A DNA stretch of 64,000 nucleotides from Mycobacterium branderi (GTDB lineage Bacteria > Actinomycetota > Actinomycetes > Mycobacteriales > Mycobacteriaceae). Shown piece after piece: positions 27,945 through 36,574 of the stretch. The DNA is taken from NCBI RefSeq assembly GCF_010728725.1, contig NZ_AP022606.1:1178001-1242000 (forward strand). Reading direction: 5' to 3'. Position 1 is the first letter of the stretch. Each line of letters starts with the position of its first letter. The notes under the pieces are model-generated. The model searched no databases, was not told the origin of the DNA, and saw nothing but the letters and a program-made list of their open reading frames with translations. A program made the position numbers and the translations under genes.

Positions 27945-29179
27945 GATGTTCTCCGCACCGGTATCGAGTTGTACTGGTTGAGGAACAGCGCCCGCACCCG
28001 TCTCGGGTCACCGTCCAGTTCCAGGTCGGGGAAGCGTTCCAACGTCCGCTCGATCCACAGCTTCAGCTCGAGCCTGGCGAGGTTGGCGCCCAAGCAGAAA
28101 TGCTTTCCCCGGCCACCAAAGGCCTGGTGCTTGTCGGTGAGCCCCTCGCGGGTGATGTCGAACTTGTGTGGGTTCGGGAATACGCTCTCGTCCCGGTTCG
28201 ACGCGATGTACCACAGCAGCAGACGGTCGCCTTCTTTGATCGTCTTGCCGTGCAACTCGGTGTCTTTGGTGGCGGCACGTGCCATGAACGAGAATGCGGG
28301 ATAGCAGCGCAGCCCCTCTTCCACCGCAGCCGGAATCAGTTCGGGGTTGTCCTGAAGTTGTTGGCGCAGCTCAGGATTGCGCAGCAACTCCAGCATCGTC
28401 GCGCTGTAGGTTGCCCGGGTCGAGTCGTTGCCCGCCGACATCAGCAACACGAAGAATGTGGCGATTTCCAGTTCGTTGAGCTTGTCGCCCTCGACCTCGG
28501 CGTCGACCATGGCGGTGAGCAGGTTGCCGCCGATGGATTGGTCGCGCTGCGCGATCCTTTTCTGGGTGTACTCGACGATCTCGCCGATGACACCCATGGT
28601 GTCTTTCCACTGTTCGCGGATTACCGGGTCTTCGAACGCGGTGAAGACGTTCGTCCAGTGCACCAGCGTGGCGTCGTCCTCGGGTGGCGTGCCCAGCAGT
28701 GAGCCGATCACGCGGGACGGGATGGGCCGCGCCACGTCGGCGACCAGGTCGAACCGTTGTTTGTCGGCGACGCTGTCGAGAACACCATCGATGATCTGCC
28801 TGACCTCATCCTCGTGGGCGGCTACCGCTTCCGGCGTGAACTCCTTGATCACCAGCGCCTTGAGACGGTCATGGCGTGGCGGGTCCATGGAAATCAGTTG
28901 CAGCCGCTGGATATCCAGCGGGACGCCGATGTCGTCCCAGTGGAAGATGCCGCGCTTTTCCGAGGAGAAGGTCCGGTGGTCGCGGCTGATCGCGCGCACG
29001 TCGTCGAAGCGGGTGATGTCCCAGAAGCCGCCTTCGTCCGGCCTGTTACGTTGCGGGCTGAAGTGCACCGGGTCCTCGCGCTGCATCCGGGCGAACAGCT
29101 CATAGGGCGGGCCGTCGTCCCACACCGCTTGGTCGGCCAGGTCGACGCTGTCGAGGTCCTGCAAGTCAACCGCGGTCAT
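27941..29179 (-). CDS. Cytochrome P450
   Basis: A 412-residue class I bacterial P450. The I-helix oxygen-binding motif is A249-G-N-D-S-T, the ExxR is E288-G-L-R291, and the heme-ligand Cys is C362 in FGGRGKHFCLGANLA. The start ATG follows AAAGGAGC. It resembles actinobacterial steroid/terpenoid-type CYPs, but I cannot name the CYP family with confidence. It is first in a six-gene operon whose second gene encodes a flavin/ferredoxin reductase. A nearby KstR-like regulator and ChoD-like enzyme hint at sterol or isoprenoid substrates, without proof. Confidence 0.93.
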   Translation of the reverse strand: MTAVDLQDLDSVDLADQAVWDDGPPYELFARMQREDPVHFSPQRNRPDEGGFWDITRFDDVRAISRDHRTFSSEKRGIFHWDDIGVPLDIQRLQLISMDPPRHDRLKALVIKEFTPEAVAAHEDEVRQIIDGVLDSVADKQRFDLVADVARPIPSRVIGSLLGTPPEDDATLVHWTNVFTAFEDPVIREQWKDTMGVIGEIVEYTQKRIAQRDQSIGGNLLTAMVDAEVEGDKLNELEIATFFVLLMSAGNDSTRATYSATMLELLRNPELRQQLQDNPELIPAAVEEGLRCYPAFSFMARAATKDTELHGKTIKEGDRLLLWYIASNRDESVFPNPHKFDITREGLTDKHQAFGGRGKHFCLGANLARLELKLWIERTLERFPDLELDGDPRRVRALFLNQYNSIPVRRTS

Positions 29180-29279
29180 CGTTGCTCCTTTTACTTGCGT
29201 ACAACTAAGAATTCATCTGCATATGGCGTTAGTCTGCGCCGCTGGCGCCTTGACGGTGAGTGGTTCGAGCACAATGATT

Positions 29280-29311
29280 GACGTGAACCGGCTGCCGCGT
29301 TGGGTCACGTC
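29280..29311. promoter_or_regulatory. Inverted repeat GACGTGAACC-N12-GGGTCACGTC, candidate operator
   Basis: Ten-base arms (29280-29289 and 29302-29311) pairing at nine positions, about 100-130 bases upstream of the P450 start and just past the terminator of the fadD unit. It could be a regulator site for the six-gene operon. Confidence 0.35.
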
Positions 29312-29332
29312 GCGGCACGGATGGTTGCAACC

Positions 29333-29354
29333 AAAAATCCCGTAGCACAACGGG
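29333..29354 (-). terminator. Intrinsic terminator after the acyl-CoA ligase gene
   Basis: On the minus strand, CCCGT-TGTGCT-ACGGG is followed by ATTTTT, a short stem with a T-run. It lies five bases past the stop of the gene at 29360 and separates that unit from the P450 operon. Confidence 0.6.
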
Positions 29355-29359
29355 TTTCA

Positions 29360-30835
29360 TCACGCTTCCACCGGGATAGCGATGTCGCGCTTGAGGATTT
29401 TGCCGGTGGGCCCCTTGGGCAACTCGTCGACGAACCAGATACGCCGCGGGTACTTGTAGCCGGCCACCCGATCCTTGAGGTAGTCGCGGATCGCCGCCGC
29501 GTCCGCCTCGGCACCGGGCTTCAAAGCGACCGCAGCGCCGACTTCTTCGCCGAGCATCTCGTCGGGGATACCGACGACCGCCGCCTCACGCACGTCGGGA
29601 TGCTCGTAGAGGACTTCCTCGATCTCGCGCGGATAGACGTTGTAGCCCCCGCGGATGATCATGTCCTTGGAGCGGTCGACGATGAAGTAGTAACCGTCGT
29701 CGTCGACACGGGCCAGGTCCCCGGTATGGAACCAGCCGTCGGCGTCGATCGCCGCGGCCGTCGCGTCGGGCCGGTTCCAGTAGCCCTTCATCACGTTGTG
29801 GCCGCGGATGGCGATCTCGCCGACCCCGTCGTCGCGGACGTCGACCAGCTTCATCTCGACGCCGGCGACCGGGGTGCCGATCGAGCCCGGTTTGCGCTCG
29901 GCGCCGGGATGGTTGAACGACGCCACCGGCGAGGTCTCGCTAAGACCGTAGCCCTCGAGCACCAGGCAGTCGAAGGTCTCTTCGAAGCCGCGCATCACCT
30001 CGACCGGCATTGCCGCACCGCCAGAGATACACAGCCGCAGCGACGACGTGTCCGGGCGCGTATCGCTGTGCAGCATCGCGGCGAACATCGTCGGGACACC
30101 TTCGAATACGGTCACGCCGTCGCGCTCGATGATCTTCAGCGCCTTGGCCGGATCGAACCGGGGGATCAACGTCAGGCAGGCGCCGGCGGCGACGGCGGCA
30201 TTCAGCCCGGCGGTTTGGCCGAACGCGTGAAACAGCGGCAGGGCACCAAGGATCACGTCGTCGGCCGCCAGGTCCACCATCTCGACCACGGTCGCGACGT
30301 TGCGGCGCAGGTTGGCGTGGGTCAGCTCGGCGCCCTTCGGCGTGCCGGTGGTACCCGACGTGTAGAGGATCACCGCGGTGTCGTCGTCCTCGCGCGCAAC
30401 GGGTTCGGCGACGGGTGCGGCGGCGCAGATCAGCTCCTCGAACTCCCCCGGGCTCACCACGATGCACTCGGCGCCGGCGGCCGCCGCCCCGGCCTGCGCG
30501 GCGGGCGCGAACTCGTGCCACGCGATGATCGCCTTGGCCTGCGAATCCGACAGGTAGAACGTGGTCTCGCGGTCCTTCAGCAGAACATTCATCGGCACCA
30601 CCACGCCGCCCGCCCGCAGTACGCCGTAATAGGCGACCGCGAAATAGGGAACGTTGGGCAGCATGACGCCGACCCGATCCCCCGGCCGCAATCCGTGCGC
30701 TACCAGCAGGCCGGCCAGGCAGGCGCTCGCCGCATCCAGCCCGGTGTAGGGAATTTCGACTTCGTCGAGACGCAGCGCAATGCGCTCCGGGTGGCGGCGG
30801 GCGGTCTCGACCAGGTTGAAGGCCAGGCTGCTCAT
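29360..30835 (-). CDS. Acyl-CoA synthetase (FadD family)
   Basis: About 491 residues from ATG at 30835; GTG at 30844 overlapping the upstream stop is an alternative. It is an AMP-forming ligase that activates a carboxylic acid as an acyl-adenylate and then a CoA thioester. Motifs: ILYTSGTTGTPKGAELTH near residue 155, EGYGLSETSPVA near 290, WFHTGDLARVDDDGY near 375, and PTGKILKRDI with the catalytic Lys near the end. It is shorter than long-chain FadDs (often over 530), fitting a medium-chain or aromatic acid substrate. It is coupled to the acyltransferase upstream and ends at a terminator. Confidence 0.92.
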   Translation of the reverse strand: MSSLAFNLVETARRHPERIALRLDEVEIPYTGLDAASACLAGLLVAHGLRPGDRVGVMLPNVPYFAVAYYGVLRAGGVVVPMNVLLKDRETTFYLSDSQAKAIIAWHEFAPAAQAGAAAAGAECIVVSPGEFEELICAAAPVAEPVAREDDDTAVILYTSGTTGTPKGAELTHANLRRNVATVVEMVDLAADDVILGALPLFHAFGQTAGLNAAVAAGACLTLIPRFDPAKALKIIERDGVTVFEGVPTMFAAMLHSDTRPDTSSLRLCISGGAAMPVEVMRGFEETFDCLVLEGYGLSETSPVASFNHPGAERKPGSIGTPVAGVEMKLVDVRDDGVGEIAIRGHNVMKGYWNRPDATAAAIDADGWFHTGDLARVDDDGYYFIVDRSKDMIIRGGYNVYPREIEEVLYEHPDVREAAVVGIPDEMLGEEVGAAVALKPGAEADAAAIRDYLKDRVAGYKYPRRIWFVDELPKGPTGKILKRDIAIPVEA

Positions 30836-30840
30836 CGCGA

Positions 30841-31659
30841 TCACCCCAGCACCGGGAAGCTGCGGCGTTTGGCCAGCCGGTCCATGCCGTCCTGGATCGC
30901 GCCTTCGACCTCGTCGTAGACCTTGTCGACGTAGTCGCGGTCGTCGGCGCGGGCCGGGTCGGTGTCGACCCGGATCGGGTCGAGGAACTCGGTGCGGATC
31001 TTGGCGGGCAGCGGCACGTGTGCGGGCAGTATTTCGACGGCCAACGGGAACGGGAAGCCGGCGATGATTGGCATCGTCGCGCCGCGCAGCCGCTTACCCA
31101 GCCCGGTCCAGCGGGCCAGAAACCTGCCCTCGGAGAGCACGAAAACGGTGTCGTGACCACCGACCGTCGCAACCGGGACGATCGGCACGCCCGAGCGAAT
31201 GGCCTGACGCACAAACCCCTTGCGGCCGAACAGCATTGCCTTGTCGCGGTGGCGCCAGTGCCGCATCGAGTCCTGCTCGCCACCCGGCCAGACGACGACG
31301 TCGTGGCCGGCGGCCAGGGCGTCGGTGACCCCCTGGCGAGAGGCGGGAATGACGCCAACCGCCCGGAAGTAGTCGCCAAGCCCCGGTGTGGCCATCAACA
31401 GGTCATGGGCAGTGCCGTGCAAGATCCGGCGGCCCTCGAAATGACGATGCCAGGAGTGCACCAGCGTCCACGCGTCCATCGTCAACGACCCTCCGGAGTG
31501 GATGCCGATCAGCAGCGACGGCTCGTCCGGGATCCGGTGCCAGCCGTCGATCTCCAGCCGAAAGTAGTGGTCGCACAAGAAATTAAAGACCGGGTTCTGT
31601 ACGTAGCGCATGAACGTCTCGTTGGGCCCGCGGAGCGACGGCGCTTTGGGTGTGGTCAT
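30841..31659 (-). CDS. Acyltransferase, PlsC-like (glycerolipid acyltransferase superfamily)
   Basis: A 272-residue protein with block I as IGIHSGGSLTMDAW (His and Asp present but with wider spacing than HX4D) and block III as WPGGEQDSMRHW, in place of FPEGTRS. This variant resembles M. tuberculosis Rv1428c, from memory, which also sits beside a fadD gene. A hydrophobic stretch near residue 145-160 may contact the membrane. It would transfer an acyl chain to an unidentified lipid acceptor. The stop overlaps or abuts the downstream ligase gene, suggesting that the ligase makes its acyl-CoA donor. Confidence 0.8.
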   Translation of the reverse strand: MTTPKAPSLRGPNETFMRYVQNPVFNFLCDHYFRLEIDGWHRIPDEPSLLIGIHSGGSLTMDAWTLVHSWHRHFEGRRILHGTAHDLLMATPGLGDYFRAVGVIPASRQGVTDALAAGHDVVVWPGGEQDSMRHWRHRDKAMLFGRKGFVRQAIRSGVPIVPVATVGGHDTVFVLSEGRFLARWTGLGKRLRGATMPIIAGFPFPLAVEILPAHVPLPAKIRTEFLDPIRVDTDPARADDRDYVDKVYDEVEGAIQDGMDRLAKRRSFPVLG

Positions 31660-31748
31660 CTGTTTCTCCTCGCGTTCAGGGTCCGTCCAGCGCCGAGGCG
31701 GTGGCTACGGAGCGATGTCCGATATTTCGGGTCTCGTCTTGGGGGCCG

Positions 31749-32897
31749 CTACAACCGCATGGCCGAGAGTTCGAGGGCCCACCACACCTCGAAGAGAACC
31801 TGTGTTTCACGCAGGCTGGCCCCGGTCAGCTCTTCGAACCGTGCCAGCCGGTAGCGCACGGTGTTCTGGTGCACGAACAACCGTGTCGCCGCCCGCTCCA
31901 CGTGCAGTCCGCACGCCAGGTATGCCCGCAACGTCGCCATCAGCTCACACGCCGACCCGCCCGCCGCAAGGGGTTCGAGATACCGCTGGCGCAACCAGTC
32001 GCCGACGTCGGCATCCATGGCGACCGCCGCACGAAGACCGAGCGACGCAATGTCGTGCGCGCCGCGAAGACCGCAGGCCTGCATGGTCATGAGCGCACGG
32101 GCGGCCAGCCGGTACGACTCGGCCAGCCGGTCCAGCGGGCGCGGCGGACCATAGCCGACGACGCCTTCGACGCTTGCCGGTGGCGGCTCGGTCAACAAGC
32201 CGGCGACATCGCCGTCGACGAGGGCACACATGCCCCGCGGGCGCTGCAGCGGGTCATGAAAACCAAGCGCCCGCTCCAGCTCGCGCTGCGGGACACCGTC
32301 GGCCAGCCATGCGCGCACCGCAACATATTCGCGGGTCGGGTCGAGACCGTAGGCCTCGGCTTGAATGCGTAGCTCGGCGGCCGGGGCCGTGCCGAACAGG
32401 GCGCCGCGGACGAATGCTGCGCCGCGCGTCTCCTCCGAGACCGCCAGTGCGAGTTCGGTTTTGCGGTGCGCCTTGGCCGTGGTGACCATGGCGACGTCGG
32501 ACCATGCGAGTGTCGACTGGACGAATTCCAGGACTTGGGTGTCGTCGATGCCCAACCGCTGGGCCGTCTCACGCGCGTAGCCGATGGCCACCTCGACACC
32601 GATGCGCCAGGCGCGGAGCATGTCGTCGACGGGGATGCCCTGGCGGGCACGCGCCTCGCCTATGGCGGCCAGCTCCGCGAGTTCGCTGTCGCTCACCGCC
32701 GCGCGTCCGGCGTGCGCGGAGCGCAAGACCCGCTCGACCTGAAACCCGACTTCCTCGTCGAGCGTCTCGCCGGGCATGGCACGGTACGACGACAGCTCGG
32801 CCTGGATAGCCTCGCGCACGCGTCCGGCCAACACTGCCCGGTCGCCGAGCAGTGTGTCGAAGAGGACGTCCCAGGAGACCGCCAGATCGGGCATCAT
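31749..32897 (-). CDS. PucR/CdaR-family transcriptional regulator (first)
   Basis: About 382 residues from one of two adjacent ATG codons (32897, 32894). The C-terminal helix-turn-helix of the PucR group is clear: LATLRAYLACGLHVERAATRLFVHQNTVRYRLARFEELTG is the region, with NTVRYRL as its core. The N-terminal two-thirds is a helical sensor-like domain (RsbRD-type). The start overlaps the stop of the 35-residue membrane peptide gene (ATGATGA), so the two are translationally coupled. It is followed by acyltransferase and fadD genes that it may control. Confidence 0.88.
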   Translation of the reverse strand: MMPDLAVSWDVLFDTLLGDRAVLAGRVREAIQAELSSYRAMPGETLDEEVGFQVERVLRSAHAGRAAVSDSELAELAAIGEARARQGIPVDDMLRAWRIGVEVAIGYARETAQRLGIDDTQVLEFVQSTLAWSDVAMVTTAKAHRKTELALAVSEETRGAAFVRGALFGTAPAAELRIQAEAYGLDPTREYVAVRAWLADGVPQRELERALGFHDPLQRPRGMCALVDGDVAGLLTEPPPASVEGVVGYGPPRPLDRLAESYRLAARALMTMQACGLRGAHDIASLGLRAAVAMDADVGDWLRQRYLEPLAAGGSACELMATLRAYLACGLHVERAATRLFVHQNTVRYRLARFEELTGASLRETQVLFEVWWALELSAMRL

Positions 32898-33001
32898 GCA
32901 GGGCGCAGGTTGACGAGTGCGTGGTAGCCGTGGATCGCCGCCGGGACCAATGCCGGCCACAGCACGAACATGAGCATCGCGACGATCGTCAGATAAGCCA
33001 T
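32894..33001 (-). CDS. 35-residue membrane peptide coupled to pucR
   Basis: Starts with ATG at 33001 behind AGAAAGGAAG, an excellent ribosome-binding site. It encodes MAYLTIVAMLMFVLWPALVP, then about 15 residues with a His-Tyr-His cluster and a short Arg-Pro end. Residues 3-22 form one membrane segment. Its stop codon overlaps the start of the PucR gene, so it is almost certainly translated as a leader or partner. The layout resembles the 58-residue peptide at 18151. Possible roles are translational coupling or a membrane tether or signal input for the regulator; none is shown. Confidence 0.7.
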   Translation of the reverse strand: MAYLTIVAMLMFVLWPALVPAAIHGYHALVNLRPA

Positions 33002-33070
33002 GGTGCTTCCTTTCTGTGCGTAACTCGAAGCTGTAACCAGACGCTAGGAAGTTTCGCCTTGTGGGACGAC

Positions 33071-33083
33071 GTCCGCGGCGGAC
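33071..33083. promoter_or_regulatory. Palindrome GTCCGC-G-GCGGAC, candidate operator
   Basis: A perfect 13-base dyad with a single central base, 70 bases upstream of the peptide/pucR unit and about 140 upstream of the monooxygenase. A related half-site (CGTCCGC) recurs about 28 bases on. Candidate binding site for one of the PucR proteins. Confidence 0.4.
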
Positions 33084-33142
33084 CAACTATTGGCCGCTTG
33101 TCGTCCGCTGAAGACAACAAAACTGTGGCGACACCCAAACCG

Positions 33143-33158
33143 CGAAGTACCGACTTCG
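33143..33158. promoter_or_regulatory. Dyad CGAAGT-ACCG-ACTTCG, candidate operator
   Basis: A perfect inverted repeat with 6-base arms, about 60 bases upstream of the monooxygenase start. It is a different sequence from the dyad at 33071, so the divergent region may hold sites for two regulators. Confidence 0.4.
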
Positions 33159-33219
33159 TTTGCCAACCCAAAGACAGCCGTGCCCCGGCGTGGTCTGATG
33201 GGCGCATGAAGGGGGCGTG

Positions 33220-34743
33220 ATGAGCGAGAGTCAGAACGGGCTGTCTAGTACGACCGTCGCGATCATCGGCGCCGGCTTCGGCGGGATTTGCATGGGCATC
33301 AAGCTCGGCCGCGCCGGGATTCCCTACACGATCTTTGAGAAGGCATCGGCGGTCGGCGGGGTCTGGCGGGACAACGTCTACCCCGGCGCCGCATGTGACA
33401 TCCCGTCGCACCTCTACAGTTACTCGTTCGAGCCCAGCCATGACTGGTCGCGCACCTACGGTCAGGCCTCGGAGATTCGCAGCTACATCGAAAGCTGCGC
33501 CCGCAAGTACGGGGTGCTCGAGCACGTCCGGTTGGGCACCGAAGTCACCGCCGCCGACTTCCAGAAGAACTCCGGCCGCTGGCGCATCACGCTCGGCGAC
33601 GGCAGCCAGGTGCAGGCCCGCTTCCTGGTTGCCGCGACCGGTCAGCTGAGCCTGCCGGCCGAGCCGCAGTTCCCCGGGCTCGACAGCTTTCCGGGCAAGA
33701 TATTCCATTCGGCCCGTTGGGATTACGACTACGAGATGACAGGCAAGCGGGTCGCGGTGATCGGCTCGGGGGCAAGCGCCATCCAGTTCGTGCCGCAGAT
33801 TGCGCCCAAGGTCGCGCAGTTGTACCTCTTCCAGCGCTCGGCGCCGTATGTACTCCCCAAACCGGACCGGCCGTACACGCCGCTGGAGAAGTACGTGTAC
33901 CGCCATTTCCCAATTGCGCTCGCCGCCAGCCGCACCCGCAAGTACCTGTACCACGAGGCGCGGGTGATCCCGATGACCAAGGGCCACGGGATGTCACTGA
34001 TCAAGATGATGTTCAACCGGAATCTGCGCCGCCAAGTCCCCGACCCGAAGTTGCGAGCGACGCTGACGCCCGACTACCCGATCGGCTGCAAACGAATCCT
34101 GATCTCCAACGAGTGGTATGCGGCGATCGCCCGTCCCAACGTGAAGGTCATTCCGGCCGGGCTGAGCGAGGTGCGCGGCAGCTCTGTCGTCGGCGCCGAT
34201 GGCACCGAACGCGACGTCGACGCGATCGTGTTCGGAACCGGGTTCGCCACCAACGACTTCCTCGCGCCCACGTCGATCACCGGCCTCGACGGGCTGGACC
34301 TGCGTCGTGAGGCGTGGCGCGACGGTGCCGAGGCGTACTTGGGAATGACCGTCTCCGGTTTCCCGAACATGTTCATTCTCTACGGGCCCAACACGAACCT
34401 CGGGCACAACTCGATCATCTACATGCTCGAAAGCCAAACCGACTATGTGCTTTCGGCGATCCGTCACGTCGGCGCCTACGGCAACGGCTGGGTCAACGTC
34501 CGCCCCGAGGTGCAAGCGGAATACAACCGGGAGGTGCAAGACCGGCTCGGCGACACGGTATGGGAGGCCGGCTGCACCAGCTGGTATCGCACGGCCGGCG
34601 GCAAGAACACCAACAACTGGCCCAGCTACACGATCGAGTACCGGCGCCGTACCAGGTTCTTCGACGCCGGCAACTACGAGGCCTATCCGCCGGTCGAATC
34701 TCGGCCGCTGACAAGCGTCGGCGCTGCTGACATCAAGGCGTGA
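33220..34743 (+). CDS. Flavin-dependent monooxygenase, Baeyer-Villiger type
   Basis: 507 residues from ATG at 33220 (GTG at 33217 is also possible; GAAGGGGG upstream). The FAD site is IIGAGFGGICMGIKL at residue ~15, and the NADP site GSGASAIQFVP near 180. The Baeyer-Villiger fingerprint FxGxxxHxxxW is seen as FPGKIFHSARWD near 155, with Asp in place of the usual Pro. Such enzymes turn ketones into esters or lactones. The stop overlaps the start of the second PucR gene. The substrate may be a cyclic ketone of a terpenoid or steroid, by family analogy only. Confidence 0.9.
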   Translation: MSESQNGLSSTTVAIIGAGFGGICMGIKLGRAGIPYTIFEKASAVGGVWRDNVYPGAACDIPSHLYSYSFEPSHDWSRTYGQASEIRSYIESCARKYGVLEHVRLGTEVTAADFQKNSGRWRITLGDGSQVQARFLVAATGQLSLPAEPQFPGLDSFPGKIFHSARWDYDYEMTGKRVAVIGSGASAIQFVPQIAPKVAQLYLFQRSAPYVLPKPDRPYTPLEKYVYRHFPIALAASRTRKYLYHEARVIPMTKGHGMSLIKMMFNRNLRRQVPDPKLRATLTPDYPIGCKRILISNEWYAAIARPNVKVIPAGLSEVRGSSVVGADGTERDVDAIVFGTGFATNDFLAPTSITGLDGLDLRREAWRDGAEAYLGMTVSGFPNMFILYGPNTNLGHNSIIYMLESQTDYVLSAIRHVGAYGNGWVNVRPEVQAEYNREVQDRLGDTVWEAGCTSWYRTAGGKNTNNWPSYTIEYRRRTRFFDAGNYEAYPPVESRPLTSVGAADIKA

Positions 34744-36014
34744 TGGCCGACGGCACGGACGACGCGGGAATTGCCCAGGCTGCGACGACGATCATCAGCA
34801 GGCTGGAAGACCGGTTGGACGACACCACGCGATCCACGCAGGATTATCTGGTCGCCGAGATCGTGGATCTGCGCGGCGATGCCCAGTTGCTGCAGCTGCT
34901 CCGCGACACCGTCTCAAGCAATATCGAGACGTTCTTTTCGACTGTGCGCCACCGAATCCCGATCGAGCGCGTCGAGCCCCCCGCGGCGGCGCTGGAGTAT
35001 GCCCGACGCCTGGCGCAACGCGAAGTGTCGGCCAACGCGTTGGTGCGCGCCTACCGGCTGGGACATCAGGCGGTGCTGAAGAGGGCGCTGGAGGAAATCC
35101 GCGCGTCGGACCTGGATCCGAAACTGAGCCTGGGTGTATACGAGCTCATAGCGTCGATCTCGTTCGACTACATCGACCGGATCTCGCAGCGGGTGGTCGC
35201 CGTCTATCAAGATGAGCGGGAACACTGGCTGGAGCAGCGAAATACGCTGCGTACCTTGATGGTTCGCAAGGTGTTGTCGGGAGACGATGTCGATATCGAT
35301 GCGATGACCACCGCGATTCGCTATCCGCTCAATCAGATCCATCTCGCGCTGGTCCTCTGGTGCGGTGAGTCCGAGCGCGGCGACGAACTGGCGTCGATGG
35401 AACGATTCGTCCATAAGCTGGCTGAATCGCTTGGCGCCCGCGACAACGCGCTGTTCATCTCCGTCGACCATGTGACCGGCTGGGCGTGGATACCGCTGCT
35501 GGGCAATGCGGCGTCGGAAACCCCGTCGCGGATCCGCGAATTCGCTGGCGCGACGGCCGACGCCCCGTTTGTCGCCGCCGGCAACCCGTTGCCGGGGATC
35601 GAGGGCTTCCGCCGCTCACACCAGCAGGCGCTGGATGCTCGCACTGTGGTGACCGCGTCGGACACGCAAGCCTCGGAAGTGATCACGGCCAGCGATCCCG
35701 GGCTCGCGGTGGCGGGGCTGGTCGCCGACAACGCCGGAGCGGCCGCGGCCTGGGTCGGGGACGTGCTCGGCCCGCTCGCGTCGCCCACGGAGGGCGACGA
35801 ACGGCTCCGCGAAACGCTGCGGGTGTTTTTGCGCACCGGGTCGAGCTACAAGGCCGCCGCCGAGGAGCTGCACCTACACGTCAATTCGGTGAAGTACCGG
35901 GTGCAGCGGGCGGTCGAACGGCGCGGCCGTCCGATCGGCGACGACCGCCTCGACGTCGAGGTCGCGTTGCTACTGTGCCAGTGGTTCGGCAGTGCCGTGC
36001 TGCGCGAGAAGTGA
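34743..36014 (+). CDS. PucR/CdaR-family transcriptional regulator (second)
   Basis: 423 residues from ATG at 34743, which overlaps the monooxygenase stop by one base. The N-terminal ~170 residues are an RsbRD-like helical sensor domain, the middle part is a GGDEF-like PucR region (QIHLALVLWCGE), and the C-terminus is the helix-turn-helix (LRVFLRTGSSYKAAAEEL, then NSVKYRVQRAV). Coupling to the monooxygenase makes it the likely regulator of that gene. Two PucR proteins in divergent units about 2 kb apart may act on the shared region between them. Confidence 0.9.
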   Translation: MADGTDDAGIAQAATTIISRLEDRLDDTTRSTQDYLVAEIVDLRGDAQLLQLLRDTVSSNIETFFSTVRHRIPIERVEPPAAALEYARRLAQREVSANALVRAYRLGHQAVLKRALEEIRASDLDPKLSLGVYELIASISFDYIDRISQRVVAVYQDEREHWLEQRNTLRTLMVRKVLSGDDVDIDAMTTAIRYPLNQIHLALVLWCGESERGDELASMERFVHKLAESLGARDNALFISVDHVTGWAWIPLLGNAASETPSRIREFAGATADAPFVAAGNPLPGIEGFRRSHQQALDARTVVTASDTQASEVITASDPGLAVAGLVADNAGAAAAWVGDVLGPLASPTEGDERLRETLRVFLRTGSSYKAAAEELHLHVNSVKYRVQRAVERRGRPIGDDRLDVEVALLLCQWFGSAVLREK

Positions 36015-36026
36015 TTGCGCAGGCTC

Positions 36027-36446
36027 TCATCCTCCGGCGACCGCGGCGTCCTTCTTGGCAATCTTGTCCCGGTATATCGGAAACAGCGGATCGGCCAGCG
36101 GGACCAGTTTGTTGATGAGCGTCTTCACCGGCCCCGCGCGCGTGATCTTGGCGTGGACCTCACTGTCGATGATCCCGCGGGCCAAGTTGTAGTCACCACG
36201 CCAGAACTTGTCCGCGATGTCGCCAGGCATTAGCAACGCGACGTCGGGCTCGATGTCGCTGGGGCCGAAGACGACTTGATAGTCCGGACGAAATGCGACC
36301 GTCAGCTCGCAGTCCGGCTCGGTAAGGACGACCCGCAAGACGAGGTCTTGTGCTCGGACCTTCGGGCCGACCTCGGGGTGTTCGCCCGCGTCGCGAAACA
36401 TTCCGCAGATGTATTCGTCGACCTCGTCGGCGTTCTTGAAAAACAT
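36027..36446 (-). CDS. SCP2-like lipid-binding domain protein
   Basis: 139 residues from ATG at 36446, nine bases after GGGAGGAG. It resembles the sterol carrier protein 2 fold: a strand-rich first half, then PDVALLMPGDIADKFWRGDYNLARGIIDSEV, which matches the usual SCP2 pattern in which a hydrophobic strand precedes a helix with F-W-G. There is no signal peptide. SCP2 domains bind lipids or acyl-CoAs. It converges on the PucR gene and lies downstream of the acetolactate-synthase-like gene on the same strand, with 128 bases between. Confidence 0.72.
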   Translation of the reverse strand: MFFKNADEVDEYICGMFRDAGEHPEVGPKVRAQDLVLRVVLTEPDCELTVAFRPDYQVVFGPSDIEPDVALLMPGDIADKFWRGDYNLARGIIDSEVHAKITRAGPVKTLINKLVPLADPLFPIYRDKIAKKDAAVAGG

Positions 36447-36574
36447 TGTCCCCAACTCCTCCCTGGGGGTAACCGGTATGGGTCAAGTATTTGGCGGCGC
36501 CAAGCAGACTGCTATGGAACCGTTGCCAAGATGCGCACCGCGTCCTTGGTGGCCGTTACAAAAGACCCGGATGA

